Below, piece by piece: positions 22,102 to 33,676 of a stretch of 64,000 bases of DNA. The notes below the pieces were generated by a model that was not told the DNA's origin, made no database searches, and saw only the letters and a program-made list of their open reading frames with translations. The stretch's first letter is position 1; each line of letters starts with the position of its first letter. This stretch comes from Oikopleura dioica (taxonomy: Eukaryota; Chordata; Appendicularia; Copelata; Oikopleuridae). The DNA lies in assembly GCA_907165135.1 (NCBI GenBank), contig OU015566.1:6742157-6806156 (forward strand), written 5' to 3'. The translations under genes and the position numbers were made by a program.

Positions 22102-24833
22102 ATGGATATTGGTAGACTTTTATCAGCTGTTTCCGAAGGTAAATCAACCGCAAACGATCAATTATCAATGAATCCTAAAAATTCTAGAGCTCGAGGCAAT
22201 TCAACTCCGAGACTCAAGCGAGTACAAGCCGAAATACGCCAGATACATGTCGGAAATAGCACTTTTAGAGATATTTCCATAAAAAGAAGTGTTATTTTGA
22301 GTTAGACGAGATCGTTGCCAATTCCCGGACATGGCGCACACGCGAGCCCGAGTTTGTTCAGAACACGAACAATCCCATCCGACGAATTGTCGACAACATG
22401 CGTGTCGTTCCAAACGAGAAGTACCCAATGATCCCGCTCTCTATCGGTGACCCCGCGGTGTATGGCAACTTCGATCCCTCCCCAATCGCCGTTCAAGCTG
22501 TCAAAGACGTTCTTGACAACAACAAAGACAACGGCTACGGCCCAGCAGTCGGAATACCGCTGGCGAGAAAATCCATCGCAGAGTATCTGAAGCCTTTCTT
22601 CACTTACGAACCTGATGTGAACAATATTTCCTTGGCGAATGGAGCTTCCGGAGCGCTTGAATTCGCTATCACTTGTATTGCTGAACGAGGAGACAACATT
22701 CTTCTGCCAAGGTAAGTCAATAAGGAGTGGATTTTGGAGTTATCCCGTTCTCTTTCAAAATTTTTTGCAGCAAAATGAAGACTTTGAAATTACTAGTGAG
22801 GAAATTTATTGTTGGGTAAAAGGCCAAAATGTGAGTCTAAAAGTGTGGCAGTGGGTGAAAAATCTAGATCAGTCTCATGAACAGATTCGTAACGTCTATC
22901 GCAGGAGGTGCCTCTTGTTGTTGTTGTTCTTGTGGGACGGGCTGCTCTTGTCGGGCGGGTTGCCCTGCTTGTTGACGACGAAGAAACTCAGCGTATGCTC
23001 GTTGATCCCGTTCAAGGAGTCTTCAAAAGACAGTTTTCTACTGGAGAAGTTTTCGCCTTACCTTTGAGCGCTTCCGAACTCATTGGTTCCTCTGATAGCT
23101 TCTCGTCTTTGAAACCGGCGCATCATTTCTGGGTATCGAAATGCTCCTCCAAGATTTAGCCAAAGCTGAGCGATTGGGCAAACGCGATACTTCAAGTAGT
23201 CGTCAGCTGTTAGAAGGCCGCTTCTTCGGAATATCTTCATTGCTTCCACGTGGTCACGGACTAAAGCTTTCATTTTTTCCTTTATTTGGGCTTCTGATGA
23301 CTCTCTAATGAGTTTCTGGATCTTTCGAACAGAAACAAATCCTCGGTTGTTCAGAAACGCTCGTCGACATTCGCGGCCTAGACGAAACCGGCGATGTGTG
23401 ATGTTGTATTTCGACTTGACTTCCTTTACTGAAAAAATCGGATAATTATTGAGCATACAATTTTAAATTTACTTACGATTATCGACGGCAAAGCAGCAAC
23501 ATATTAAAATTTCGTGGAGACGGCGATTTTCGCGAGCATATCTATCGAGCGTGAACGCTTGCATTTCTCAAAATTTCCAACTTTCAATTTTTATCTGAAT
23601 TTTTATTTGAATGAGAACTTTGATGGAAATTTGATTCTGAGTAGCCTAAAAATCTAGAGAGTTAATTTCAGTGCGTCTGGAAAATCCCGTTTTTTCATTT
23701 GAAGAAAAAATGGCTCGATTCCCTAAAACAAGGAAAACGCTTTTTCTCACTAATTTCCTAATTTTAGACCTGGATTCCCACTTTACTCAGTTCTTGCCGA
23801 AGCTCAAGGGATCAAATGCAAATACTACGATCTCGATCCTAACCGGGTAAAGAAAATAACGCATTGCGATATCAAATTTATTCTGAGTAGGATTGGGCAG
23901 TCGACTACGACAGTCTCGAAAACGCCATCGATGAGAAAACATGCGCCGTCATCTTCATCAATCCTTCCAACCCAACTGGCGCCGTTTTCAAGCAAAATCA
24001 CATGGAGCGCCTGGTCGAGCTTTGCGAACAGTACAAGATTCCAATCATCGCCGATGAAATCTACGCTGGAATGACATTCCACGACTCTCCTTTTGTTTCC
24101 TTTTGCCAGGTTGCTAAGAGGATTCCCGTCATTCATGTTGGCGGTCTTGCTAAACGATTCCTTGTCCCAGGTAAAAGAGAGGAAAGTAAAGTTCATGGAT
24201 TGACGGTGCTTTAGGCTGGAGAATCGGATGGTGTGTGGTCCACGATCCGATGAGCATTTTCAAAGGAAGATTGACGACCGGGATTAAAAAGCTCGCCACA
24301 CGCCTTGTTGGTCCAAATAAGCTTATTCAAGTACAGTAAATAGTTGATTTTTATGTTTATGTCCTCCTAAGGCGGCGATTCCGAAAATTCTATCCATCCC
24401 CGTCTCCTGGCACAACGAACAAAATACGAAACTTGAAGAAGCTGCAGATCTCTTCTACGATGGAATCATGCAAGCTCCAGGACTCATCCCAATCATGCCG
24501 TCGGGAGCGATGTACATGATGGTCAAGATTGATTTCTCCCGACTGGAGAATTTCTCCGACGACATGCATTTCTGCCAGACACTAGTGTCGGAAAAATCCG
24601 TGTTTGTCCTCCCTGGAAGCTGCTTCGGCTTCCCAAACTTTTTCGAGTCGTTATTACGATCCCCAAGGTAATTTTTCTCCAATCTCGTCTCTTTTCAATA
24701 ATTTTTGTAGGAAAAAATTCCAGAAGCTTGTCAACGAATCGTCGACTTTTGCAACGATAATGTGAAAACTGAAAGAAAGAGTAGTCTGAGAAGAACATCA
24801 GAACTTCTTGCTGGCGGTTCCGCTAATCTTTGA
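22102..24833 (+). CDS. TAT: Tyrosine-aminotransferase-like PLP enzyme, frameshift in penultimate exon
   Basis: Fold-type I aminotransferase that would move the amino group of tyrosine (or a related amino acid) to 2-oxoglutarate. Exons 22102-22138, 22306-22711, 23768-23846, 23891-24170, 24215-24330, 24372-24667 and 24711-24833. Key signs: IPLSIGDPAVYGNFDPS; the PLP-site run NPSNPTG; ADEIYAGM with the PLP-ring Asp; the Schiff-base Lys in GGLAKRFLVPGWRIGW; and a C-terminus EACQRIVDFCNDN. Near 24643 one base seems missing: TTTTTCGAG where the downstream copies have TTTTTCCGAG. As printed, the frame shifts from FRVVIT to FESLLR and would end early at about 24760. This is either a real defect, an assembly error or an allele. 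A gene on the opposite strand lies in intron 2. Confidence 0.82.
22864..23564 (-). CDS. Unknown protein nested in an aminotransferase intron
   Basis: Three exons (23477-23564, 23062-23428, 22864-23021) with GT-AG introns of 48 and 40 bp and matching phases give about 204 residues. The start MQAFTLDRYARENRR is followed by CCCFAVDN, a basic helical middle (RRFRLGRECRRAF, RKIQKLIRESSE, GLLTADDYLKYR) and a Gln/Pro-rich tail ending FMRLI. I do not recognise the family. The basic, helix-rich middle would suit nucleic-acid binding, but that is a guess. It lies fully inside the roughly 1.05 kb second intron of the aminotransferase on the opposite strand. Confidence 0.6.
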
Positions 24834-24980
24834 TACTTCTGCTTTGAATTAAGAATCGCTTATTTTGAAACGAAAGCAAATAAAGACAATATCATTATAA
24901 AAAATATTTAATTTCATTTACTCTGACGACGAGAAAAGAAGATACACTGTCATTTCACATGCATGATCACTGGTCATTGA

Positions 24981-25768
24981 TCAGTTTAATTCTCGATCGT
25001 GTTGAACCAAGGCGCAGCAATGGCAGAACAAGATGATCATAATATCGCTTATAAAAAAATTTGATCCTATTATTTGCAATTATTATTACAAACAATTATT
25101 ATTATTGCATTATTCACTCACCTCAATTTAGTTCCTTCGATACTATGTTTCTCTCGAATAGCAACCCTTTGCTTCCAGGCGATATAATTTGGAAGCTAAA
25201 AAAATCTTCTTGGAAGATAATGAATTTGATCGTACGAGAATTGATGTCAAGAAGCAGATAGTAGCGAGGATAGCACTCCAGATTGGAAATTTTGGTGCAG
25301 CTTTGACCATGTTCGGGTCGGCGAGGAGTGTAGCGCCTTTGTTAAAAGCATACTTCCAAATTGAAAAACTGAAGTACCCACAACCCTTAAGTTTTTAATA
25401 ATATCATAAAGTCAAAAATACAAACGCCCAAAGGAAGGTAGTAAGCACCAACATAAAGAAGACAACAAAGACATGAGTTGCCTTCTTTCAGTCCATCTTG
25501 GATTGACTGAATGACGCAGCAAGGAAAGAACATTGCTTGACAAGAAGTGCCGCATCGCCCGCAACAGCTTTAATTTTGATAATTATCTATTTAAAAGATT
25601 TTGCAAAACATGTGCCTTTAGTAAAGACTCTTTACAATATTATCAGCTCCTTAACAGTGGGTATCTAAATTGACCATCTGGAGACTTGTATTTGAACGAC
25701 TGTGGCTGCTCTGATACTATAAAGGAACTTGTCTCGATACCATTCATAGTGGTCTGTAGTGAGCACAT
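24981..25768 (-). CDS. PLAC8-domain protein A1
   Basis: Small Cys-rich membrane-associated protein of the PLAC8/cornifelin type. It starts MCSLQTTMNGIETSS. The PLAC8 domain is assembled from three exons: CCGRCGTSCQAMFFPCC...SCLCCLLYVGAYYLPLG (ending about 25425), NYIAWKQRVAIREKHSIEG, and a last exon CHCCALVQHDREL. The cysteine pattern and the closing C-C-AL-Q-RE motif are the family signature. The first intron (25568-25649) reads only as GA-AG (TTAAG|GAGCTG...TTAAAG). The second is long, about 230 bp, and includes a hydrophobic frame that could be an alternative exon. It converges on the aminotransferase, with 150 bp between the stops. Confidence 0.78.
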
Positions 25769-25850
25769 TGCAGTAGCTCTCGATGATATTCTGACTTGAA
25801 TCTGAAAGTGCAAAGCGCCCTTGTTCTGCAAAGCTTATAAAATCGATTGG

Positions 25851-26610
25851 CGAATGACATTCAACGACTCTCCTTTTGTCTCCTTTTGCCAGGTTGCTAA
25901 GAGGATTCCCGTCATGCATGTTGGCGGTCTTGCTAAAGGATTCCTTGTCCCCGGTAAGAGAGAGAAAGCAAAACATGGATTAACGATGCTTTAAGTTGGA
26001 GAATCGGATGGTGTGTGGTCCACGATCCTATGAGCATTTTCAAAGGAAGATTGACGACCGGGATTAAAAGCTCGCCACACGCCTTGTCGGCCCAAACAAG
26101 CTTATTCAAGTAAAATCAATAATTGAGTTTTGCGTTTTTAATTTCTTCAGGCGGCGATTCCGAAAATCCTCTCGATCCCCGTCTCCTGGCACAACGAACA
26201 AAATACGAAACTCGAAGAAGCTGCCGATCTCTTCTACGACGGAATCATGCAAGCTCCTGGACTCATCCCAATCATGCCGTCGGGAGCGATGTACATGATG
26301 GTCAAGATTGATTTCTCCCGACTGGAGAATTTCTCCTACGACATGCATTTCTGTCAGACACTCGTTTCGGAAAAATCCGTGTTCGTCCTTCCCGGAAGCT
26401 GTTTCGGCTTTCCGAACTTTTTCCGAGTCGTAATTCGATCCCCAAGGTACTCCAATCTAATCCCTCCTTTTTTAATAGTTTTTATAGGAAAAAATTCCAG
26501 AAGCTTGTCAACGAATCGTCGACTTTTGCAACGATAATGTGAAAACTGAAAGAAAGAGTAGTCTAAGAAGAACATCAGAACTTCTTGCTGGCGGTTCTGC
26601 TAATCTTTGA
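25851..26610 (+). pseudogene. Aminotransferase 3' fragment 1
   Basis: Begins inside the exon encoding MTFHDSPFVSF and runs to the aminotransferase stop. All N-terminal exons are missing. The residue after the catalytic Lys is changed (LAKR to LAKG). The next acceptor is altered from TTTAGGC to TTTAAGT, which shifts the frame. One A is lost in GGGATTAAAAGCTC, and another base is lost at GTAATTCGATCC. It cannot give a working enzyme. Confidence 0.88.
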
Positions 26611-26754
26611 TACTTCTTTTGGAATTACGAATCGCTGATTTTGAAGCGAAAGCAAATAAAGACAGTATCATAAGAAAAATTGAGATTTAATTAACTCTGA
26701 CAACGAGAAAAGTAGATACACTGTACTTTCACATGCATGATCACTGATCGTTGA

Positions 26755-27565
26755 TTAGTTAACTTCTCGATCGTGTTGAACCAAGGCGCAGCAATGGCAG
26801 AACAAGATGATCAAAATATCGCTGAGAAATAATTTAAGTTTAATTAATTTAAAATAATTTATTTTATTTGCAATCACTGTTGGGTATTCACTCACCTCAA
26901 TGTGGTTCCTTCGATTGCGTGTTTCTCTCGAATAGCAACCCTTTGCTTCCATGCGATATAATTTGGAACCTAGAATCAACTTTTTCGAAAGATAAATTTT
27001 CAATGATCATACGAGAATTGAAGTCAAGAAGGAGATAGAACCGAGAATAGCACTCCAAATCGGAAATTTTGGTGCTGCTATAACCATGTTCGGATCGGCG
27101 AGGAGTGTAGAAAGAGAGGAAGCGCCTTGATGACAAGCATACTTCCAAATGGAAAAACTGAAGTAACCAGAACCCTAAAATTTATTAAGAAGCTCATAAA
27201 ATATAAGATACAAACGCCCAAGGGGAGGTAATAAGAACCAGCATAAAGAAGACACCAAAGACATGAGCTGCCTTCTTTCATTCCATCTTGGATTGACTGA
27301 ATGACGCAGCAAGGACAGAACATTGCTTGGCATGAAGTACCAAATCGCCCGCAGCAGCTTTAATTTTGATAATTATCTATTTAAAAGATTTTGCAAAACA
27401 TGTGTCTTTAAAATATTATCAGCTCCTAAATAGTGGGTATCTAAATTGACCATCTGGAGACTTGTATGTGAACGACTTTGGCTGCTCTGATACTATATAG
27501 GAACTTGTCTCGGTACCATTCATCGACGGAATGTTAGAAGTGTTAACGGTCTGTAGTGAGGACAT
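26755..27565 (-). CDS. PLAC8-domain protein B1
   Basis: Paralogue of A1 in the other half of the unit. It starts MSSLQTVNTSNIPSMNG, then SYIVSEQPKSF and the PLAC8 domain CCGRFGTSCQAMFCPCC...SCLWCLLYAGSYYLPLG, NYIAWKQRVAIREKHAIEG and CHCCALVQHDREVN. It has the same exon layout as A1, with the same GAGCTG...TTAAAG first intron. It differs from A1 throughout, so the A/B split is older than the tandem array. A longer 5' end is possible through the acidic exon at 27829-28194, but no consistent join was found. Confidence 0.78.
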
Positions 27566-27828
27566 TACAGTAGCTCTCGATTATATTCTGACTTGAATCT
27601 GAAAGTGCAAAGCACCCTTGTTCTGCAAAGCTTCTTAAATCGATGGCGAAGTGTTAGCGAGTCATTGCTGCATTATATATGAAGCTTTTCCGGGACGCTC
27701 TTGATTAAATTTGCATTGGAACAGCCTCTTTGATCCCTTGAATCGCAAAAGAGAACACGACAGCAGGTTAGGATTCCGACATTTTTGCTTAAAACCCATT
27801 TATTTTTGTTTGAAACAAATTTTTTCAA

Positions 27829-28194
27829 TCACGAAAGAAAATCAAGCAGTTGATCAGTTGCAGAATCTTCGTTTTGGCTTTCGTCCTTTGCTGTTTCTTC
27901 CTCTGGAACAGACACTACTGGAGTTGTCATCTCTAACAAGCCCAGATCTGTCGATGTGGGAGAATCTTGAGCCTCTGTTTCTTTGCTTTCGACGGAAATT
28001 GGCCCAGCTTGGGATATATTTTCCTTCTGATTTTCCGGGTCTTGAAGGGTGACTGAAACATCTTGGGTGGAAGTTGGAACGTCTTCTGAGGTAATGATTA
28101 CGTCAGACGAAGGTATTTCTTAATTTTAGTAAATTGAGTTGCTCTTTTTGTCCTTACCTTCAACAGGGACTGGTAGGTTTTCAACTGAAGACAT
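27829..28194 (-). CDS. Acidic disordered reading frame, unit 1
   Basis: Two exons (28158-28194 and about 27829-28118), joined at GAAG|GTAAGG and TTAAG, encode about 107 residues: MSSVENLPVPVEE followed by a Ser/Thr/Glu-rich stretch and ending DQLLDFLS. The ATG sits at the tandem junction (GAAGACATGAC), so this start was probably made by the duplication; the equivalent reading in unit 3 has a longer, different upstream part. No family recognised. It may be a 5' remnant of a larger gene that lay next to the ancestral PLAC8 gene. Confidence 0.45.
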
Positions 28195-28284
28195 GACTTT
28201 TGCAACGATAATGTGAAAACTGAAAGAAAGAGTAGTCTGAGAAGAACATCAGAACTTCTTGCTGGCGGTTCCGCTAATCTTTGA
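28195..28284 (+). pseudogene. Aminotransferase last-exon remnant, unit 2
   Basis: Copy of the final aminotransferase coding stretch (from GACTTTTGCAACG to the TGA) joined directly to the acidic reading frame of unit 1. No upstream exons. Confidence 0.9.
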
Positions 28285-28431
28285 TACTTCTGCTTTGAAT
28301 TAAGAATCGCTTATTTTGAAACGAAAGCAAATAAAGACAATATCATTATAAAAAATATTTAATTTCATTTACTCTGACGACGAGAAAAGAAGATACACTG
28401 TCATTTCACATGCATGATCACTGGTCATTGA

Positions 28432-29221
28432 TCAGTTTAATTCTCGATCGTGTTGAACCAAGGCGCAGCAATGGCAGAACAAGATGATCATAATATCGCT
28501 TATAAAAATTTTGATCCTATTATTTGCAATTATTATTACAAACAATTATTATTATTGCATTATTCACTCACCTCAATTTAGTTCCTTCGATACTACTATG
28601 TTTCTCTCGAATAGCAACCCTTTGCTTCCAGGCGATATAATTTGGAAGCTAAAAAATCTTCTTGGAAGATAATGAATTTGATCGTACGAGAATTGATGTC
28701 AAGAAGCAGATAGTAGCGAGGATAGCACTCCAGATTGGAAATTTTGGTGCAGCTTTGACCATGTTCGGGTCGGCGAGGAGTGTAGCGCCTTTGTTAAAAG
28801 CATACTTTCAAATTGAAAAACTGAAGTACCCACAACCCTTAAGTTTTTTAATAATATCATAAAGTCAAAAATACAAACGCCCAAAGGAAGGTAGTAAGCA
28901 CCAACATAAAGAAGACAACAAAGACATGAGTTGCCTTCTTTCAGTCCATCTTGGATTGACTGAATGACGCAGCAAGGAAAGAACATTGCTTGACAAGAAG
29001 TGCCGCATCGCCCGCAACAGCTTTCATTTTGACAATTATCTATTTAAAAGATTTTGCAAAACATGTGCCTTTAGTAAAGACTCTTTACAATATTATCAGC
29101 TCCTTAACAGTGGGTATCTAAATTGACCATCTGGAGACTTGTATTTGAACGACTGTGGCTGCTCTGATACTATAAAGGAACTTGTCTCGATACCATTCAT
29201 AGTGGTCTGTAGTGAGCACAT
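28432..29221 (-). CDS. PLAC8-domain protein A2
   Basis: Near-identical copy of A1. The start, the three domain exons, the GA-AG first intron and the CHCCALVQHDREL end are all preserved. Only scattered substitutions and small indels in non-coding AT runs separate the two, so the duplication is recent or homogenised. Confidence 0.76.
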
Positions 29222-29303
29222 TGCAGTAGCTCTCGATGATATTCTGACTTGAATCTGAAAGTGCAAAGCGCCCTTGTTCTGCAAAGCTTATAAAATCGAT
29301 TGG

Positions 29304-30064
29304 CGAATGACATTCAACGACTCTCCTTTTGTCTCCTTTTGCCAGGTTGCTAAGAGGATTCCCGTCATGCATGTTGGCGGTCTTGCTAAAGGATTCCTTG
29401 TCCCCGGTAAGAGAGAGAAAGCAAAGCATGGATTAACGATGCTTTAAGTTGGAGAATCGGATGGTGTGTGGTCCACGATCCTATGAGCATTTTCAAAGGA
29501 AGATTGACGACCGGGATTAAAAAGCTCGCCACACGCCTTGTCGGCCCAAACAAGCTTATTCAAGTAAAATCAATAATTGAGTTTTGCGTTTTTAATTTCT
29601 TCAGGCGGCGATTCCGAAAATCCTCTCGATCCCCGTCTCCTGGCACAACGAACAAAATACGAAACTCGAAGAAGCTGCCGATCTCTTCTACGACGGAATC
29701 ATGCAAGCTCCTGGACTCATCCCAATCATGCCGTCGGGAGCGATGTACATGATGGTCAAGATTGATTTCTCCCGACTGGAGAATTTCTCCGACGACATGC
29801 ATTTCTGCCAGACACTAGTGTCGGAAAAATCCGTGTTCGTCCTTCCCGGAAGCTGTTTCGGCTTTCCGAACTTTTTCCGAGTCGTAATTCGATCCCCAAG
29901 GTACTCTAATCTAATCCCTCCTTTTTTAATAGTTTTTATAGGAAAAAATTCCAGAAGCTTGTCAACGAATCGTCGACTTTTGCAACGATAATGTGAAAAC
30001 TGAAAGAAAGAGTAGTCTAAGAAGAACATCAGAACTTCTTGCTGGCGGTTCTGCTAATCTTTGA
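29304..30064 (+). pseudogene. Aminotransferase 3' fragment 2
   Basis: Same 5' break, LAKG change, altered acceptor and downstream one-base loss as fragment 1. It retains the five-A run in GGGATTAAAAAGCTC that fragment 1 has lost. Confidence 0.88.
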
Positions 30065-30209
30065 TACTTCTTTTGGAATTACGAATCGCTGATTTTGAAG
30101 CGAAAGCAAATAAAGACAGTATCATAAGAAAAAATTGAGATTTAATTAACTCTGACAACGAGAAAAGTAGATACACTGTACTTTCACATGCATGATCACT
30201 GATCGTTGA

Positions 30210-31028
30210 TTAGTTAACTTCTCGATCGTGTTGAACCAAGGCGCAGCAATGGCAGAACAAGATGATCAAAATATCGCTAAGAAATAATTTAAATTTAATT
30301 TATTTAAAATAATTTATTTTATTTGCGATCACAATTAGTGATTGTAGTATTACTAACCTTAATGTGGTTCCTTTGATTCCATGTTTCTCTCGGATAGCGA
30401 CCCTTTGCTTCCAGGCGATATAATTTGGAACCTAAAATCACTTTTTTTCAAAAGATAACTTTTCAATAATCAAACGAGAATTGATGTCAAGAAGCAGATA
30501 GAACCGAGAATAGCACTCCAAATCGGAAATTTTGGTGCTGCTATAACCATGTTCGGATCGGCGAGGAGTGTAGAAAGAGAGGAAGCGCCTTGATGACAAG
30601 CATACTTCCAAATGGAAAAACTGAAGTAACCAGAACCCTAAAATTTATTAAGAAGCTCATAAAATATAAGATACAAACGCCCAAGGGGAGGTAATAAGAA
30701 CCAGCATAAAGAAGACACCAAAGACATGAGCTGCCTTCTTTCATTCCATCTTGGATTGACTGAATGACGCAGCAAGGACAGAACATTGCTTGGCATGAAG
30801 TACCAAATCGCCCGCAGCAGCTTTAATTTTGATAATTATCTATTTAAAAGATTTTGCAAAACATGTGTCTTTAAAATATTATCAGCTCCTAAATAGTGGG
30901 TATCTAAATTGACCATCTGGAGACTTGTATGTGAACGACTTTGGCTGCTCTGATACTATATAGGAACTTGTCTCGGTACCATTCATCGACGGAATGTTAG
31001 AAGTGTTAACGGTCTGTAGTGAGGACAT
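30210..31028 (-). CDS. PLAC8-domain protein B2
   Basis: Copy of B1 with the same exons, ends and GA-AG first intron. Its last intron differs from B1 over about 60 bp (near 30330-30360) and matches B3 instead, so B2 and B3 share the more recent copy event. Confidence 0.76.
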
Positions 31029-31291
31029 TACAGTAGCTCTCGATTATATTCTGACTTGAATCTGAAAGTGCAAAGCACCCTTGTTCTGCAAAGCTTCTTA
31101 AATCGATGGCGAAGTGTTAGCGAGTCATTGCTGCATTATATATGAAGCTTTTCCGGGACGCTCTTGATTAAATTTGCATTGGAACAGCCTCTTTGATCCC
31201 TTGAATCGCAAAAGAGAACACGACAGCAGGTTAGGATTCCGACATTTTTGCTTAAAACCCATTTATTTTTGTTTGAAACAAATTTTTTCAA

Positions 31292-31657
31292 TCACGAAAG
31301 AAAATCAAGCAGTTGATCAGTTGCAGAATCTTCGTTTTGGCTTTCGTCCTTTGCTGTTTCTTCCTCTGGAACAGACACTACTGGAGTTGTCATCTCTAAC
31401 AAGCCCAGATCTGTCGATGTGGGAGAATCTTGAGCCTCTGTTTCTTTGCTTTCGACGGAAATTGGCCCAGCTTGGGATATATTTTCCTTCTGATTTTCCG
31501 GGTCTTGAAGGGTGACTGAAACATCTTGGGTGGAAGTTGGAACGTCTTCTGAGGTAATGATTACGTCAGACGAAGGTATTTCTTAATTTTAGTAAATTGA
31601 GTTGCTCTTTTTGTCCTTACCTTCAACAGGGACTGGTAGGTTTTCAACTGAAGACAT
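31292..31657 (-). CDS. Acidic disordered reading frame, unit 2
   Basis: Essentially identical to the unit 1 copy, with the start codon again at the unit junction. Expression is not evident from sequence. Confidence 0.42.
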
Positions 31658-31747
31658 GACTTTTGCAACGATAATGTGAAAACTGAAAGAAAGAGTAGTC
31701 TGAGAAGAACATCAGAACTTCTTGCTGGCGGTTCCGCTAATCTTTGA
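31658..31747 (+). pseudogene. Aminotransferase last-exon remnant, unit 3
   Basis: Same short tail of the last coding exon as at 28195-28284, at the start of unit 3. Confidence 0.9.
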
Positions 31748-31896
31748 TACTTCTGCTTTGAATTAAGAATCGCTTATTTTGAAACGAAAGCAAATAAAGA
31801 CAATATCATTATAAAAAAAATATTTAATTTCATTTACTCTGACGACGAGAAAAGAAGATACACTGTCATTTCACATGCATGATCACTGGTCATTGA

Positions 31897-32688
31897 TCAG
31901 TTTAATTCTCGATCGTGTTGAACCAAGGCGCAGCAATGGCAGAACAAGATGATCATAATATCGCTTATAAAAAATTTTGATCCTATTATTTGCAATTATT
32001 ATTACAAACAATTATTATTATTGCATTATTCACTCACCTCAATTTAGTTCCTTCGATACTACTATGTTTCTCTCGAATAGCAACCCTTTGCTTCCAGGCG
32101 ATATAATTTGGAAGCTAAAAAAATCTTCTTGGAAGATAATGAATTTGATCGTACGAGAATTGATGTCAAGAAGCAGATAGTAGCGAGGATAGCACTCCAG
32201 ATTGGAAATTTTGGTGCAGCTTTGACCATGTTCGGGTCGGCGAGGAGTGTAGCGCCTTTGTTAAAAGCATACTTTCAAATTGAAAAACTGAAGTACCCAC
32301 AACCCTTAAGTTTTTTAATAATATCATAAAGTCAAAAATACAAACGCCCAAAGGAAGGTAGTAAGCACCAACATAAAGAAGACAACAAAGACATGAGTTG
32401 CCTTCTTTCAGTCCATCTTGGATTGACTGAATGACGCAGCAAGGAAAGAACATTGCTTGACAAGAAGTGCCGCATCGCCCGCAACAGCTTTCATTTTGAC
32501 AATTATCTATTTAAAAGATTTTGCAAAACATGTGCCTTTAGTAAAGACTCTTTACAATATTATCAGCTCCTTAACAGTGGGTATCTAAATTGACCATCTG
32601 GAGACTTGTATTTGAACGACTGTGGCTGCTCTGATACTATAAAGGAACTTGTCTCGATACCATTCATAGTGGTCTGTAGTGAGCACAT
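31897..32688 (-). CDS. PLAC8-domain protein A3
   Basis: Third copy of the A-type PLAC8 gene, almost base-identical to A2. All family cysteines, the REKH segment and the terminal CHCCALVQHDREL are intact. Confidence 0.76.
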
Positions 32689-32770
32689 TGCAGTAGCTCT
32701 CGATGATATTCTGACTTGAATCTGAAAGTGCAAAGCGCCCTTGTTCTGCAAAGCTTATAAAATCGATTGG

Positions 32771-33531
32771 CGAATGACATTCAACGACTCTCCTTTTGTC
32801 TCCTTTTGCCAGGTTGCTAAGAGGATTCCCGTCATGCATGTTGGCGGTCTTGCTAAAGGATTCCTTGTCCCCGGTAAGAGAGAGAAAGCAAAGCATGGAT
32901 TAACGATGCTTTAAGTTGGAGAATCGGATGGTGTGTGGTCCACGATCCTATGAGCATTTTCAAAGGAAGATTGACGACCGGGATTAAAAAGCTCGCCACA
33001 CGCCTTGTCGGCCCAAACAAGCTTATTCAAGTAAAATCAATAATTGAGTTTTGCGTTTTTAATTTCTTCAGGCGGCGATTCCGAAAATCCTCTCGATCCC
33101 CGTCTCCTGGCACAACGAACAAAATACGAAACTCGAAGAAGCTGCCGATCTCTTCTACGACGGAATCATGCAAGCTCCTGGACTCATCCCAATCATGCCG
33201 TCGGGAGCGATGTACATGATGGTCAAGATTGATTTCTCCCGACTGGAGAATTTCTCCGACGACATGCATTTCTGCCAGACACTAGTGTCGGAAAAATCCG
33301 TGTTCGTCCTTCCCGGAAGCTGTTTCGGCTTTCCGAACTTTTTCCGAGTCGTAATTCGATCCCCAAGGTACTCTAATCTAATCCCTCCTTTTTTAATAGT
33401 TTTTATAGGAAAAAATTCCAGAAGCTTGTCAACGAATCGTCGACTTTTGCAACGATAATGTGAAAACTGAAAGAAAGAGTAGTCTAAGAAGAACATCAGA
33501 ACTTCTTGCTGGCGGTTCTGCTAATCTTTGA
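32771..33531 (+). pseudogene. Aminotransferase 3' fragment 3
   Basis: As fragment 2, with the same 5' break and the same disabling changes; no independent difference seen by eye. Confidence 0.88.
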
Positions 33532-33676
33532 TACTTCTTTTGGAATTACGAATCGCTGATTTTGAAGCGAAAGCAAATAAAGACAGTATCATAAGAAAAA
33601 ATTGAGATTTAATTAACTCTGACAACGAGAAAAGTAGATACACTGTACTTTCACATGCATGATCACTGATCGTTGA

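Noticed and set aside
27711-28052. Plus-strand frame in the tandem units as a repeated gene
   Set aside because: It is the complement of the acidic minus-strand frame, which has a proper intron and composition; repetition merely reflects the array.
29304-33531. Aminotransferase fragments as separate working genes
   Set aside because: They lack all N-terminal exons and carry an altered acceptor and frameshifts.
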